From Brugia malayi (taxonomy: Eukaryota; Nematoda; Chromadorea; Rhabditida; Onchocercidae), in assembly GCF_000002995.4 (NCBI RefSeq), contig NW_025062479.1:1695721-1759720 (forward strand): a stretch of 64,000 nt of DNA. The letters run 5' to 3'. Under the pieces are notes generated by a model, which did no database searches, was not told the DNA's origin, and saw only the letters and a list, made by a program, of their open reading frames with translations. This document shows positions 1 through 13,500 of this stretch, piece by piece. Position 1 is the first letter of the stretch. Every line of letters starts with the position of its first letter. The position numbers and the translations under genes were made by a program.

Positions 1-3000
1 TTTTTTTTTTTTATTCAGAATAGAATATATTATTGAATGGAAGGGGGGAGGTTTTTTTATTTTTTTCAACATATATAATAAGATTTAATGATATATTAAA
101 AATTATGATTTTTCAAAATTTAATAAAATTTTGCATATATTAATGCATACTTGAATTTTTTCATTTCTCATTCGTTGTAATTGTTTATCTTGTTCTTCAC
201 GTTGTTTACTACTAATTTCAATGATACGATTACCATTTTCAAATTCCAATTGTGCAATTTGTTTTTGCAATTGAGCACAATTTTTGTAAAGTTCCTATAA
301 TAAATTACCATTTATAACGTTAGATATTAAAAAAAATTTCTAATATCATATTTGATTATTTTTACTCAATTTTTTAATCATCTATGACTAAAAATATAAA
401 TGAAAGAGCAAAATTAGAATTTTTTTTTTAAAGGAAAAAGGAAAAAAAAAAAACCAAAGTGAAAATTTAAGATTCTTCATGAATGGAAAAATTTTTGTCA
501 TAAATAAATTAATCTCAAATTTTCAATATATCTCTAAATATTTAGTACAAATAAATAGTTTATTTGTAAAACCTTATTTTCTCTTTCCATTGCATTCAAT
601 GATTTCTCAATAGCTTCACGTTGTAAGGCAGTTTCACGGATTGCTGCATCGGTGCGTCGTTTTTCATTTTCCAGCTATAATTTCATTATTTTCGAAAGTA
701 ATACGGGAAAATTTTCATTCCATTTATTTGCTCTATTTGTTTAATTCTAATTTATAAATAAAATTATCAGATATTATTACTTGATTCATTAGAAAAGAAG
801 AAAAAAAAAAAGGGAAGGATAATCATAAAGTTATTGATAATTATAAATTTTTAAAATTCATTTTGATAATAATTACCATTTCAATTTTTTTAACAAATGT
901 AATTCGATCACGTTTGGTATTTTCAAGCTGGCCTATCATTGTTCTTTTTTCATTCTCTAACTGTGCTAATCTTCGTTGAATTTCATCAAGTTCACGTTGT
1001 AGTGTTCTTCGTTCATTCTTACAACTTTCAACTTGTTGCCTAAGGTCATCTTCTGTTGCTCTTTGTGATGATGTTACCTGTAATTTACAATCATTTCATT
1101 AGGAAATTAAAAAGATTAGCAAAGGAAAAAGAAAAAAAAAAGTGACTTGTAAGATATTTACTACATCTTTTTGGAATACAATATATCTATATCTATAAAA
1201 AGGTAAGCAAGCGATAAAAAAAAGGTAAGATAAAGTAAAACAGAAAAAAAAAAATGCAAAATAAAGTAAAATAGTAATTACGAAAAAGTTTAAGATACAA
1301 TAAAATAGCAATTTAACAATTAGTAAAAATAAATATATATTTATCAAATAGAAAACCTTTTCAAGAGCTAATAATCTTTCTTCGAGACGATTTTTCTCTG
1401 CATGAGCATCTTGTAATTGTCGTTGCAAATCAGATGCTCGACCACTTAAATCACGCATACGTTGCTTAAAATCACGTAATTCACTTCGTGCTGTTGTTAA
1501 TTCATGTTCAAGTTGTTGCTTTTGATTATTTGCATTTGCTAGATCATTTTGTGCACCAGTTATCTGAAAATTTTTATTATCTGTATAAAAATTATATATA
1601 ATAGTAACAAATATGAAATATAAAGTGTTAATTAAAGTTTATGATTTAATAATTGAACAAAAAAATATGAAGTGAAATAAATTTTACTTGATCTCGAAGA
1701 ATTTGATATTCACTAATTGTTCTTGATTGATGATCTGAAGTTTTTCGAAGTTCCATTTCAACACTTTCAGCTTTTGAAAGTTCTCTTTTCAATCTTTCCA
1801 TATCTTCTTTCATATCGGTACATTTTATTTCACTTAATTGTAACTGTCCAGAGAGTTCTTTTATTCGTTCATTCAAAGACTAAAAAGTAAAAAAAAAAAA
1901 TTCAAACTTATATAATTTTTAATAAAAACTAAATGTTGAAGTGTTAAAAAAAAAAAAGAGTATAAAAAATTATTTTATTTACCTGTTTTTCACTTTCAAG
2001 ATTTGTCTGCAACAGATTAAGTCGTTGTGTTTCACCTTCCTTATCTCGAAGTTTACTTTCAAGTTGGAAACGATTAGCATCCCATTGTTCTTCACGTTCA
2101 CGTAAAGTTCGTAAATCAGCTTGTGTACTTTCCAAATCATTACGTAAATTCTTTAGTTGTTCCTATCAATAAAATATATTTATAAATTACATAAATGTAT
2201 GATAAAATTTTCATTTATTATTTTACAAATGATTTTGATACATAATTTAGTGATAGTTAAAATTAATTTGCTAACATTAAGATGTCGTAGTTGTGCATCT
2301 TTTCCGCGTGCTTCCAAATCTGCTGCTACCATTTTAGCTTTTAATTGACGTCGTTCTTCATCTCGTTGTTTTAATGCTTCTTCTTGTGAACGTAACAATT
2401 GTTTAGCTGATGCTAATCGTACTTCTAATGCACGTTTCTCTACAAATTAAAACATTTAATTTCTTTTTTTTTTTTTTTTTAAAGAAACTAAAATTAATTA
2501 TTTTATTAATTTATTACCTTCTTCCATATCGGTTAAATTTTCTTCAATGGTTTTATAGCGTGTTTCATGTTTATGAATGGTTGTGTGAGTATCACTCGTC
2601 TTTTTCTTCAGACGATCAAGAGCCTCACGGTACTCATTCTGTAATATTCATAATTTATTATTTATAATGATTATCTTAGAAATTAAAAAAATATAATATT
2701 AATTGTTTATGAAAGATTAATATTTAAGAAATAATACTTACTCGTTCACGCTCTAATCGTTCAATTCGACCAATTAATGTTTGAAGAGTATTTTCAAGTT
2801 GATTAATATCAAGTGTTTCACCGATATTAATAGTTCTTGCTGTAACAGTTAATATTAAATTATATACAACCATCATAATTACATAATTTAATTTAGTCAA
2901 AACAAATATTCCTAAATTTATTAAATAATTCAAATATAGAATCAATTATACCTATATTTTTTTCTTTGTTATTATCATTTAATATATTTGTTAAGTAAAA

Positions 3001-6000
3001 CAAAATGAAAAAAAAAAAAGAAAAAAACTGATTAACTACCAGTGCGTCCTCCCGCAGTGGTATAATCAACGGATGGTGGGAAAGGAATTGAACGTGGTAT
3101 TTCAGTTTCAATTAATTGATCACGATCAACATCTTCCTGAAATATTAAAAATGAGTAGTAGGATTAGTAATAATAATAATAATAATAAATAATGGTAGTA
3201 AATAATAGTAAAATTTTGAATTCTTCACCATATGTTTTTGTTACTTTTTATAGTTATTTAGCAAAAAAAAAAATAAATAAATAAATAAAATTTATTAAAT
3301 TTAATTATTTATATAAAATTACCTTTACTTTATGTAATGTTACCGCATGTGTTGTAACAGAATAGAAGCGTTTAAGTGAATCAGCCATAATATCTCTTTC
3401 ATTTTCCACTTTATTATAATCATGTTGTAGTGATGTTAAGCGTTGTTCCGTATTTTCAAATCGTGACTGAAAAAAATTTACAAAATATTTTTGAAATACA
3501 TTTGAAAAAAAAGAAAAGTATATAATATATGTAAATATAAAAACTCAAATATATGTATAATGCTATTATTTATTTTAACATCAATAAAAAATAAAAAAAA
3601 AAAAAAAGAGGAAATGATGTTATTTATTTTAATATCAATAAAAAAATACTTTATTTAACCTTTAAATCAGCTAATTCATATTTTCGTGATTCTAATTCTT
3701 GTAATGCATTAAGACGTCCATCTTCAGCAGCTCGATGTGCATTTGCTAGATCTTCCAAAGATGATTGATATTCATCTGTTCGACGTACCATTTGATCTTT
3801 ACCAAATTGTAACTCTTGTTGTAATTTAGTAACTTCAGAGCGTAAAGTATTACGTTCTGTTTCAGCAGCAATAAGCTAAAAAGAATTTTTCTTTTTTGTT
3901 AAATGAAAAATAAAGAAAAATTATAAAATTGTTAAAGAAAAAATTATAAAATTAACAAACCTTATCTGAGGTATCACGAAGATTTTGGCGCATTTTATTC
4001 ATTTTAACATCAAATGATTGTACCAATTGGGTAAGATGATCTAATTGTTTCACTTTATCACGATAAATATTTTGTAATCGTTCTCGCTAAAATTTAAATT
4101 CTATTGAATTTTACTGTTTCCTTTTTTTTCCTTTCTTTTTTTCTACAACACATATAAAAATTTTAAATTACAATAGAAATAAGAAATGAGAAAATTTACT
4201 TCTGCTTTAAGATGATCAAGTACATTCTTTTGTTCTTTAATTGTTACTTCATATTGTTGAATTTTATTTCTAAGACGTTCAAGTTCAGATTCTTGATTGA
4301 TATTTGTGCTCTATAATTTAAAAAATTTTTCAATATTATTTTTTCCTCATTTATTTTATATGATAAATTTTAATAAAAATTTTCTTTTCCTTTCTTCTTT
4401 TAACTTAGTTAAATTTTATTTGTATAATTTTGATTGATTTTATATTATTCAAATATTAATTATAGAAATTTTCATTTACCTTAAGTAAATCATATTCTCT
4501 TTGTAAAATTTCTAACTCATTTCGTGTTTTAGCATGTTCACTTTGTAAGGTAGCATACTGATCTTCCACGGAACGTAAACGTGCTAATGAATTTTCCAAA
4601 TCTGATTCACGTGTTACAGCAGCAGATTTTAAATCTGATATTTCTTCTTCAAGACGTCGAATTTGTGTATTCACTATAATCATTATAAATCTTTCATTAC
4701 TTTTTTTTTTTCATTCATAAATAAAGATTAAAAGTTTTTTAAAGTTGTTTTTGTTTTTTAAGAATAAAATACATACAATCTCTTATCTTGCTATTTTGAT
4801 CATTAACTGTTTTATTTAATGATTCAGCTCGTTCATTAGCTGCCGTAAGTTGTGTTTTTAATGCATTATTTGTAGTTTCAAGTGCCTTAAGCTCTGATCG
4901 TACTGAATACACTTCAGTCTTCCATTTTTGTATTTCCTAAAAAATAAATAAAAAATATAAAAACAAACAAACAAAATAAAAATTTTCCAACAGTATTTTT
5001 TTAAGTGCTTATCAAAAAACAATTTTTTTTTTTTTTTAATTAAAAATGTATTTACATTTTCCGCTTCCTGTCGTGCATCATCTAGGTCATCTTTAAATTT
5101 TTGAATTTGTATTAATGCTTGTTCATATTTTTCTTTTAATTCTGCTTTTTCACGTTCCAATTGATTTTCACGATTTTGTGCTTCAGCAAATTTTCTCTCT
5201 GCTTCGACAAGTTTATTACGAAGTTCATCTTCAACAAGTTTAATCGATTCTAAATTCTGCAAAAATTTTCTCTTCATTTTATATCAGCCAAAAAATATAT
5301 ATGTATAAATTTATTTAATATATATATATATATATATATTTTAATTTGATTTGATCATTGAACAGAGCACAATAATATGAATAAATGTTTTGATCTAAGT
5401 TAAATTACCTTATTGTATTGCTCTTTTTCATCATCAAGATCATTTTGGTGTTTATCATGAAGTTGTGACATTTCACTTCGTAATCTATCAATTTCTTCTT
5501 GATGTTTACGTTTCAATTCTGCTATATCGGTTTCTTGTCGTTCAATTTCACGATTTTTTTGCATAATTTGATCTTCTAAGTCACGAATTTTACGCTCAAG
5601 TTCATCCTAAAATTTTAACCTTTTATATATGTAAAATAATTATTTGAAAAAAAAAATTTTTTTTTAGCAGGAAGACTATTTCTTTTAAAGAAGGAAAAAA
5701 AAAATGAATTGAACTAAACCTTTTCACTGAGAAGTTTATCAAACTCAAGTTTCCATTTATCATTAACTTCTCTAATGCGTATTTCATGTATTTCAGTATC
5801 ATAAACTGTTGGACCACTTGGAGCAAGTGAAATTTTATCTAAAAATTCGAGCAATTTTTAGAAACAAAAAGAAAAATTTCTCCCTTTTTTTTTTTTTGTT
5901 TAAACAAATTAAACCAAATATACCTGTTTCCTCTGATTCATCTTTACGTGTACCACGTGAACTACTTTCAATTTCTTGCTCTAATCGTCTAATTTTTTCT

Positions 6001-9000
6001 GCAAAAAATTATGGAATGAAGTAGAAATATTTTCGAATATACTAATAAAAGCATAATAATTATTAAATCATTTATTAAAAAAATAAAACAAAAAAAGTTT
6101 AAATAAATTCTAAGCAACTTTATTTATTTTTATTTTATCATATTTATATATTCATTTAAAAACAAAAATAGAGAAAAGAAGAGATTCACTTTCAAGTTCT
6201 TCTATTTCTAGTTTTGTCTCTTCAAGTTCTTTTTGCAAAAGATGTGAACGATTTGTTTCTTTTGTTAATGCATCACGTGTTCGTTCTTCTTGTTCAGTTA
6301 TTGTTCGATTTTCGATTCTTAATTTCTCAATTTCTTGTTCCAATTTTCGAATTTGTTCTTTCCAAATTTCAGCATCACTTTCACCTTTTAATTTCTGGCT
6401 AAAAAAAGGGGAAAATAATGTAAAAAAATCATTTATTAAAAGTTTCTTCTTTCATTTATAATTTAAAAAGCAAAAGAAATTAACAATTGGCATTTTTCTT
6501 TTTTTGCTATCGCTTTTTTTTTTTTTTTTTTTTTAAATATATAATACAAACTTGATAGCATCTTGCTTTTCTCTTTGAAGACGGCTATTTAATTCATTCA
6601 ATCGAACAGTTTCTTTTTGACTTGTAATTAAATCATTTTCAATAGCAGTTATTTTAGCTTGACCACTTTTAATTTGTGTATCAAGTTCATCGTTATGTCG
6701 TCGTAGCATACTTAATTGATTTTCGTAATCCGTAATTTGAAGTTTAAGTTTTTCAATTTCTTTTGTTAAACCTGTAAAAATCTTTTTTTTTTTTCCGTTT
6801 TCTTTTTCTTTTATTACTAAATATTTTTCAAAAATTAGAAAAGAAAAATTTCACTTACGGCTCGTTGTTTTTTCCGCTTCTTCTCGTGCTGCTTTTTCAT
6901 TTTCTAACTGATGCTTCAAATCAAACATTTGTCGTGAAAGCTCATCTTTTTGCTTACTAAAAATAAAAATAATTAGCATATAATTAATGTATAAGGAAAA
7001 GAATTTTTTTTTTTTGCAATAATTTTAAGAAAAAAAAAAACTAAACTTATCTGTGATTTATCCATAGATAATGTTAAAACCAAAAACATAATCACATCAT
7101 TTTTCGTATCTATCAAATAGAAGTCTCAACCAGTCAAACAGAAGTAATTCTTTAAATAATAAAATGAAATGGAGAGAGGAAGAAAATTGTAAAGGTGGGA
7201 AAAAAAGAAGGAAAAAAAACAAACAAACAAACAAACAAACAAATGAAAAGCGGAAAACAAATGGATTTTGTTGTGCTTTAAGCAATATGAGATGATCAAA
7301 TGAAATGAAAAAAAGAAATTATGCGAAAAAAAAAGGGGAAAGTAATTCTTTTTTCTTCCTCTCATTTCATTTATTTGTATCTGGTTTTTAATTGAATAAA
7401 GATTAATGAATTATTAATTGATAAATTATTTTAATTAAATTATATTAGAGAAATTAATCATAAAATAATGATTATTTTGAAATTTATCCTTTCTTTTTTT
7501 TTTTTTTTTTAAACAGATTTCTTGCTTATAATTCATATGTTTTTTTTTTTTTTTTTTTTTTTATTTTTTTTTTTTTTTTTTTTGTTAAAAATGAAATGAA
7601 ATTCATATATTTGTTTGAATTGTTAATTAATTAATTAATTAATTTTGTTACCTATATTCATCACGTTGTTGTTTAATTTCACGAAGCGTTTGTTCCAGTG
7701 TTGTAGTTGTCTTATTTGCATTTTCATATTCATTATTTAATTTATCAAATTCAGAATTTAAAGCGTCATAACGTGTTCGCTGTTGATCAAGCTCATTAGT
7801 TAATTGACGTTTCGTTTCATCAAGATGACGTAGTGCAGTATCTAAATTAAAAAGAGGAAAAAATTTCCTTTTTTTTTTTTTTTTTTTTCAAAAGTTAATT
7901 TAATTTCTTCATATGATTTCTTAATTTATTAATTTCAAGAATATCAAAATTAAACATTCCAAAGTGAAGTTTTCAATAAAACTTTTTTCTTTTTTCTGCT
8001 TTTTTTCCAAAAAATTAATTTGATTTCTTTAAATAATTAGATTATTCATTTTAACTACTGAAATTAAACATTTCAAAAATTAAATTAAATATTTAATGTA
8101 AACCTTTTTCCTCCAATTTTCTTAATGTAATATTATATTCATTTTCAGTATCACGATATTTATCTCTCATTGTGTTTAATTCTGTTTTCAGTTTCGTATT
8201 ATCACGCTGAATTATTTCGATGCGATTTTTTAATTCATTAATCCTAAAAATAATTGTTTAATTTAGAAATATTAGCACATAGTTTAATTAATATTATATA
8301 CATTGAAATTATAGTGTTTAATTCAAATTCAAAATTTTTAAATATATGTACCGATTTTTATATTCTTCCTCAAATCCAAGATTAATTTCATGTTGTTTAT
8401 CGCGAGCTTTTCGTTCTTCCTCAGCTGTTGCTTTTTGATATTGTCTATAAATGTTCTTTCTTATTTTCGTCCTTTCTTGATATAAATTTAAATTTAATTA
8501 ATTTCATGAGAAGTAAATTTTAGAGGGAAATTTTGCTATCAAAGTAATAGAAGAAATTTTTTAAATTTAGTAAATTAAGAAAAAAAAATACCAAATGAAT
8601 TATAAAGAAACAAATATAAAATTATTTTTTCATATATTTAATTGTAAATTAATTAGATATACAATTACTAACTGATGTAATTTATTTATTTCTTCTTCCA
8701 GGAATTTTCTAGCTTTTTCAATTGCTGCTTTTTCTAAATCAGCAGCACGTAATCGTTCTTCCAAACGTCTTATTTGACGTTCTGCATTATCCAAACTTTT
8801 AATTCTGAAATTTAAAATTTTCACAAGTAAAGGGAATTTTTTTTCTTTTTTTTTTGTTTGAATTTTTGTTAAAATTTCATACTGATTTGTCAGGTCACGT
8901 TTACTTTCAGCCAAATGTTTGTCTAGATAACGTCGAGCTTCATCAGCATGTTCAAATTTGTTTACGAATTCTTTCACCTGAAATAACAGTAATATTAGAA

Positions 9001-10565
9001 GCAATGATGTGAAATATAAATTTGTTATAAATTGAACTAACTCTAAAAAATTATTTATTAAATTATTTTAAAACATTTTAAATTTAATTTTAATTTACCT
9101 GGCCTTCAATAATTTTTAGTTTTCTTTCCAATTGTTGTATCTGGCTATCTTTGTTACGAATAATATTACGAACGCTGCGTAAAGCTTCCGATGGTGGAAG
9201 TGGTGTACCACCTATATAAACTATTAGTTTTTTTTTTTTTTTAATTATTTTATCAGAGGTAAAATTTATATTGTTTTAATTTTATTCATTGAAAAAAAAA
9301 AAAAAAAAAAAAAAACTTACCTAATCAAATTTTATTACTTTATCTTCTCATTCAATACTTTTTTTTTTATTACCTGGAGAAAGTGAGCGTGTTCTTTTCT
9401 CTCTTCCTGGTTCACGAGAAGCATCCTGAGCTAATTCATGTAATTTACGAAGTGCAACCTATAAATAAACAAACAAAAAAAAAAAAAAAAACACTCAAAA
9501 ATTAAGATAAAACTTTCAAAAAAAAAAAAAAAAAAAAAAATTAAAAAAAAAAAAAATTAAATCAGATTAACTTGATTATCTGAAAGGCGTTCTTTAGTTC
9601 GTTGAAGTTCCGCTTCAAGTGCAGCATTCTTACGTTGTGCTTCATCACCTTTTGATTCAAGCTCAATATTTCTTTCAATGCATTCTTCATATCTATAAAT
9701 AATTATTTGTCTTTTTTCTTTTACTTCCTTTCTTCTATTATTGTAATATTGCATATTTTTATTTTTGCTAAATTTTGATTTAATTTTTGATTTTTGGTTT
9801 ATTCATTCATTTTTACCTACTTTTTCATAAGTTCATTGTATAAATCTGCATCAGCAGTTGAAGCATTTGCAAATTTTAATTGATCAAACATCTGTAATCC
9901 TGTTTGATTTGCATTTTGTTGTTGACTTTCGCGTATTCTTTTAATTGCTTCAATTAATACCGTATCTTGACTAATTGTTTCACCTCCTCCACGGTTACTT
10001 TCAATTAATAATGGTTCTTTAATGCCACTATATCCACCCTGTAATATTAATATTTACTAAAATAGTAACAGAAATTTTCATTATTTAATAATAATTATAA
10101 CTATTATTATTGGTGAAATATTAGAATTTTGAGGTGTTTTTTTTTTTTATTAATTAAATTTTATTTTATATAATGATACTACTTTCCTTGTTAAATAATT
10201 TTTATAAATTAAAAAAATTTTTCATCTACATTATATTTAAGTTACCTCAACACCAACAAGATTTAACTGTCTTGTTAAGCCTCCAACATTTCGAATTATT
10301 CGTGTAAATTCATTACGTTGATTTTCTAAATCATGTTCAGTTTGCTCTCGATGTTGAATTAGTTGTCGACGAACACGTTGTAATTCAGCCCATAAATCCA
10401 TCATCTTTTTTTGTTCTTCACTTAAGTACTGAGTAAGATTCTATAAGAAAAAAAAAAAAAAAATTTTTTTTTCTATATATTTAAATTTCTTTATAAATTT
10501 AATTAAATAAGAATTATTGGTTAATCTTTTCTTCTTTCTTTCCTTTTCTTTTTTTTTTTTCATTC

Positions 10566-10597
<32 letters not shown>

Positions 10598-13500
10598 CAA
10601 TTTAAGAAGAAAATTTTATAAAAAATATTCCTACTCTTTCACGTGTTTTATAAATTCGTTCATTTTCACGTATATTTGTTTCAAATTGTTGACGTAATCG
10701 TTCATTTTCGTGCAATAATTGATCATTTTGAATACGTTCTTGTTCCAGTTGTATCCGATAGTCATCAACTCTTTAAGATTTAATTACTTTTTGTTTAGCA
10801 TTTTATTTAGTTATTTGTTTTCACTTTTTTTTTTTTGCTATACAACTCATATATTAATAATTGATTATTTAAATAAAAATTTTAGATTATAATAAATTAG
10901 ATTGGAAATTAAATAAGATATTCTATTAGATAAATTCATATTTATTTTAAATAAAAATTTCATACCTTCGACGTTCCTCATCTAATTTTGCTATAAGATG
11001 ATAATCACTATCATCAAAGCCTTTTTTAGGACTCCATAATGTTTCATCTTTGTATTTTCCATCAGGATATACCGTTGAATCAATTAATGTAAACGATGAA
11101 GGTTCATCTGATCGACGTGTTGCTATTCGATTTTCAAGATCAGTAATATGTCGTCGATATTCTTGTACCTAAATTATATGAAAATTATACCAAAAAAAAA
11201 AAGAAACTTTTAACTTTACATTTAAAAACAAAAGAAAAAAAAGAAGCGAAATTTTTTAAACCTTATGTTGTAATGCTGATATAAGATCAGAATATTCTTT
11301 TTGATGCTCTACATTAGCATCAATCCGTTGACGATACTTATTGAGATCTTCCTGAGTACGATCAAGTCGTGCTGCCGAAACACCTTTTCCGTAACTGTCT
11401 ATTTCAAGCATCAAATCGCTATCAAATGAATCCGAAACGTGATAAACGTTTTCACCATTGGTATCCCTGTATTCATGCCGGAAATTGAAATGCATATTAG
11501 ATTTCCCTTATTTAAAGAATATTTATAGATATTTATTTATAAAGAAGTATTTACTTTTACATTTCCTTAATATTACCTAAGCTTATATCATCATGAAATG
11601 AGTAATGTATTGTTTTTTTTTTTTTTTTTTTTTTTGAAGTAAAAAATGGGTAAAAAAATTTTCAAAAAAAAAATTAAATAATCAAAATTACTTTCAAATT
11701 TTGTTTTTTGTTTCTTTTTTTTAAGAGAAAAATGTTTATAAGAGAAACAATAATAATTTTTTGATTTTTGAAAAGAAATTAATTATTTTTGATAAAGTTT
11801 CTCTTTTCATAAATTCATAATTTGGAACTTTTTTTCTCGTAATAATTTAAGCTCACTAATATTTAGAAAATCCAATTTGTTTTTTTTTTTTTTCATAATC
11901 TGTCCAAATAATTTGAATTGTTAGAAGTGATTTTCTTTTTCTTTTTTTCAAAATATGGTATAAGCAATTCTTTTTTTTTTTAAATTTTTATCTCAAATTG
12001 TATATCCGTTTCTCCTAAAAATTTTTTTTTCTTTTTTATGATCTACGGTACTAATAATAGCACACAATAATTTTTTGGAATTTCTATCAATATTTACGAA
12101 ATTACCTTCATTAGAAGGAAGAAAAAAAAAGGAAAGACTTATTCTCAATTTGACTTCATTTTTTCAGTTTTTTTTCCCTGTCATAGATATAAAATTGGCT
12201 TTCTTTTTCTTATATTATTATTCCTACTAATATTTCTTTTTTTTTTTCGTCTGAGATTTTTCCTATTTTCATGATTTTATTACGGGTTTTTTTGTTTTTT
12301 TTTTTGGAAAAATAAATCGGCGACTACATTAAATTTGAAATATATACTTTTTTTTTTTTAGTCCTTAACATTACTTCTTTTTCATTCATATCTTAGCAAT
12401 TTGTATGTTTTAGCATTTGAAATAAAATATGATTAATAATGAAAAGCCATCCGGAAAGACATTTCAGTTTTTATTACCTGACAATTATTACCTGACAACG
12501 TATGATGTGAATTGAATAGGAATGAAATTTTAATCTGTTTATTTAATGGAAATCTCTTTAAGAGAATTTATTATTTATTACTATGTAAGGATGTAAATTT
12601 TTGCTGAAATTTTATAGCACTATCAAATTATGGATAGAATATTTGGTATGACAGGAATTAGGATTTTTTTTTTGCATTTTTATTTTTTTAACTTTTGAAA
12701 GTTTAATGAGCAAAATATTTTGTTTTATCAGTTTAGAATTTCAAATTAAAATTTTTATTTTCAAACATTATTAATAAATTAACAAGTGGTAGTAAATTGA
12801 TTTATCTTGTTATTGTTACTTACCAATAAAATTCTCCGTAATTGGAACGTGATCCGGGACTATCCGGTATACGACTGATTAATTCGCTAGGTTGAATGCC
12901 ACCACTTACATCAGCACCTTCATCCATTTTTGTTATAATTGCTAAAAATTTTTATTTATCAAAAACAAAAAAAAAAAAAAAAAGAAACCTTTCAATGAAA
13001 CGGGAAAAAAAAAATTCCTTTTTATGCAGCAAATAAATTGTTAGTATGATAAGAAATTGTGTATAAAATGCAAATTAGCAATTTGTTAAAATTAGCAAAT
13101 ATTAGAAATGAAGATTAGATGGAAGTTATTTTGTATAATAAATTAAAATGCAACTTTTAACCATATCTAAATTTTCTTTTATTTATTTTCTAAAATAAAG
13201 GAAAAAAAAATTCATAAATTTTGATTTGTTCGTAAATAACGATTTGTTCATAAATAATTAAAATGTTTTAATAAAAAAAAGGATACATGCAACATACATT
13301 TATAAATATTAACTTTTTTTTAAAGAAAAAAAGCTTTATAAAGATTTTCTTCTATATCGTAATTTTTTTTTTGAAAAATAACTTTATATTAATTAGTTTA
13401 GAAAGCATGATTTGCACGAAAGTAATCTGAAAATAACATTTCAATTGTTACTTTACTCAATTAGTTAAAGGTTTTTTTTTTTTTTTTTTCATATAACAAT

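Noticed and set aside
1099..1458. 119-codon minus-strand frame with a hydrophobic tail
   Set aside because: Only the first part is rootletin exon 1563-1357; the hydrophobic part is read-through into an intron.
7490..7590. Long T tracts as poly(A) tails of retroposons
   Set aside because: Homopolymers occur throughout the window, in both orientations, without adjacent element sequence or target-site duplications.
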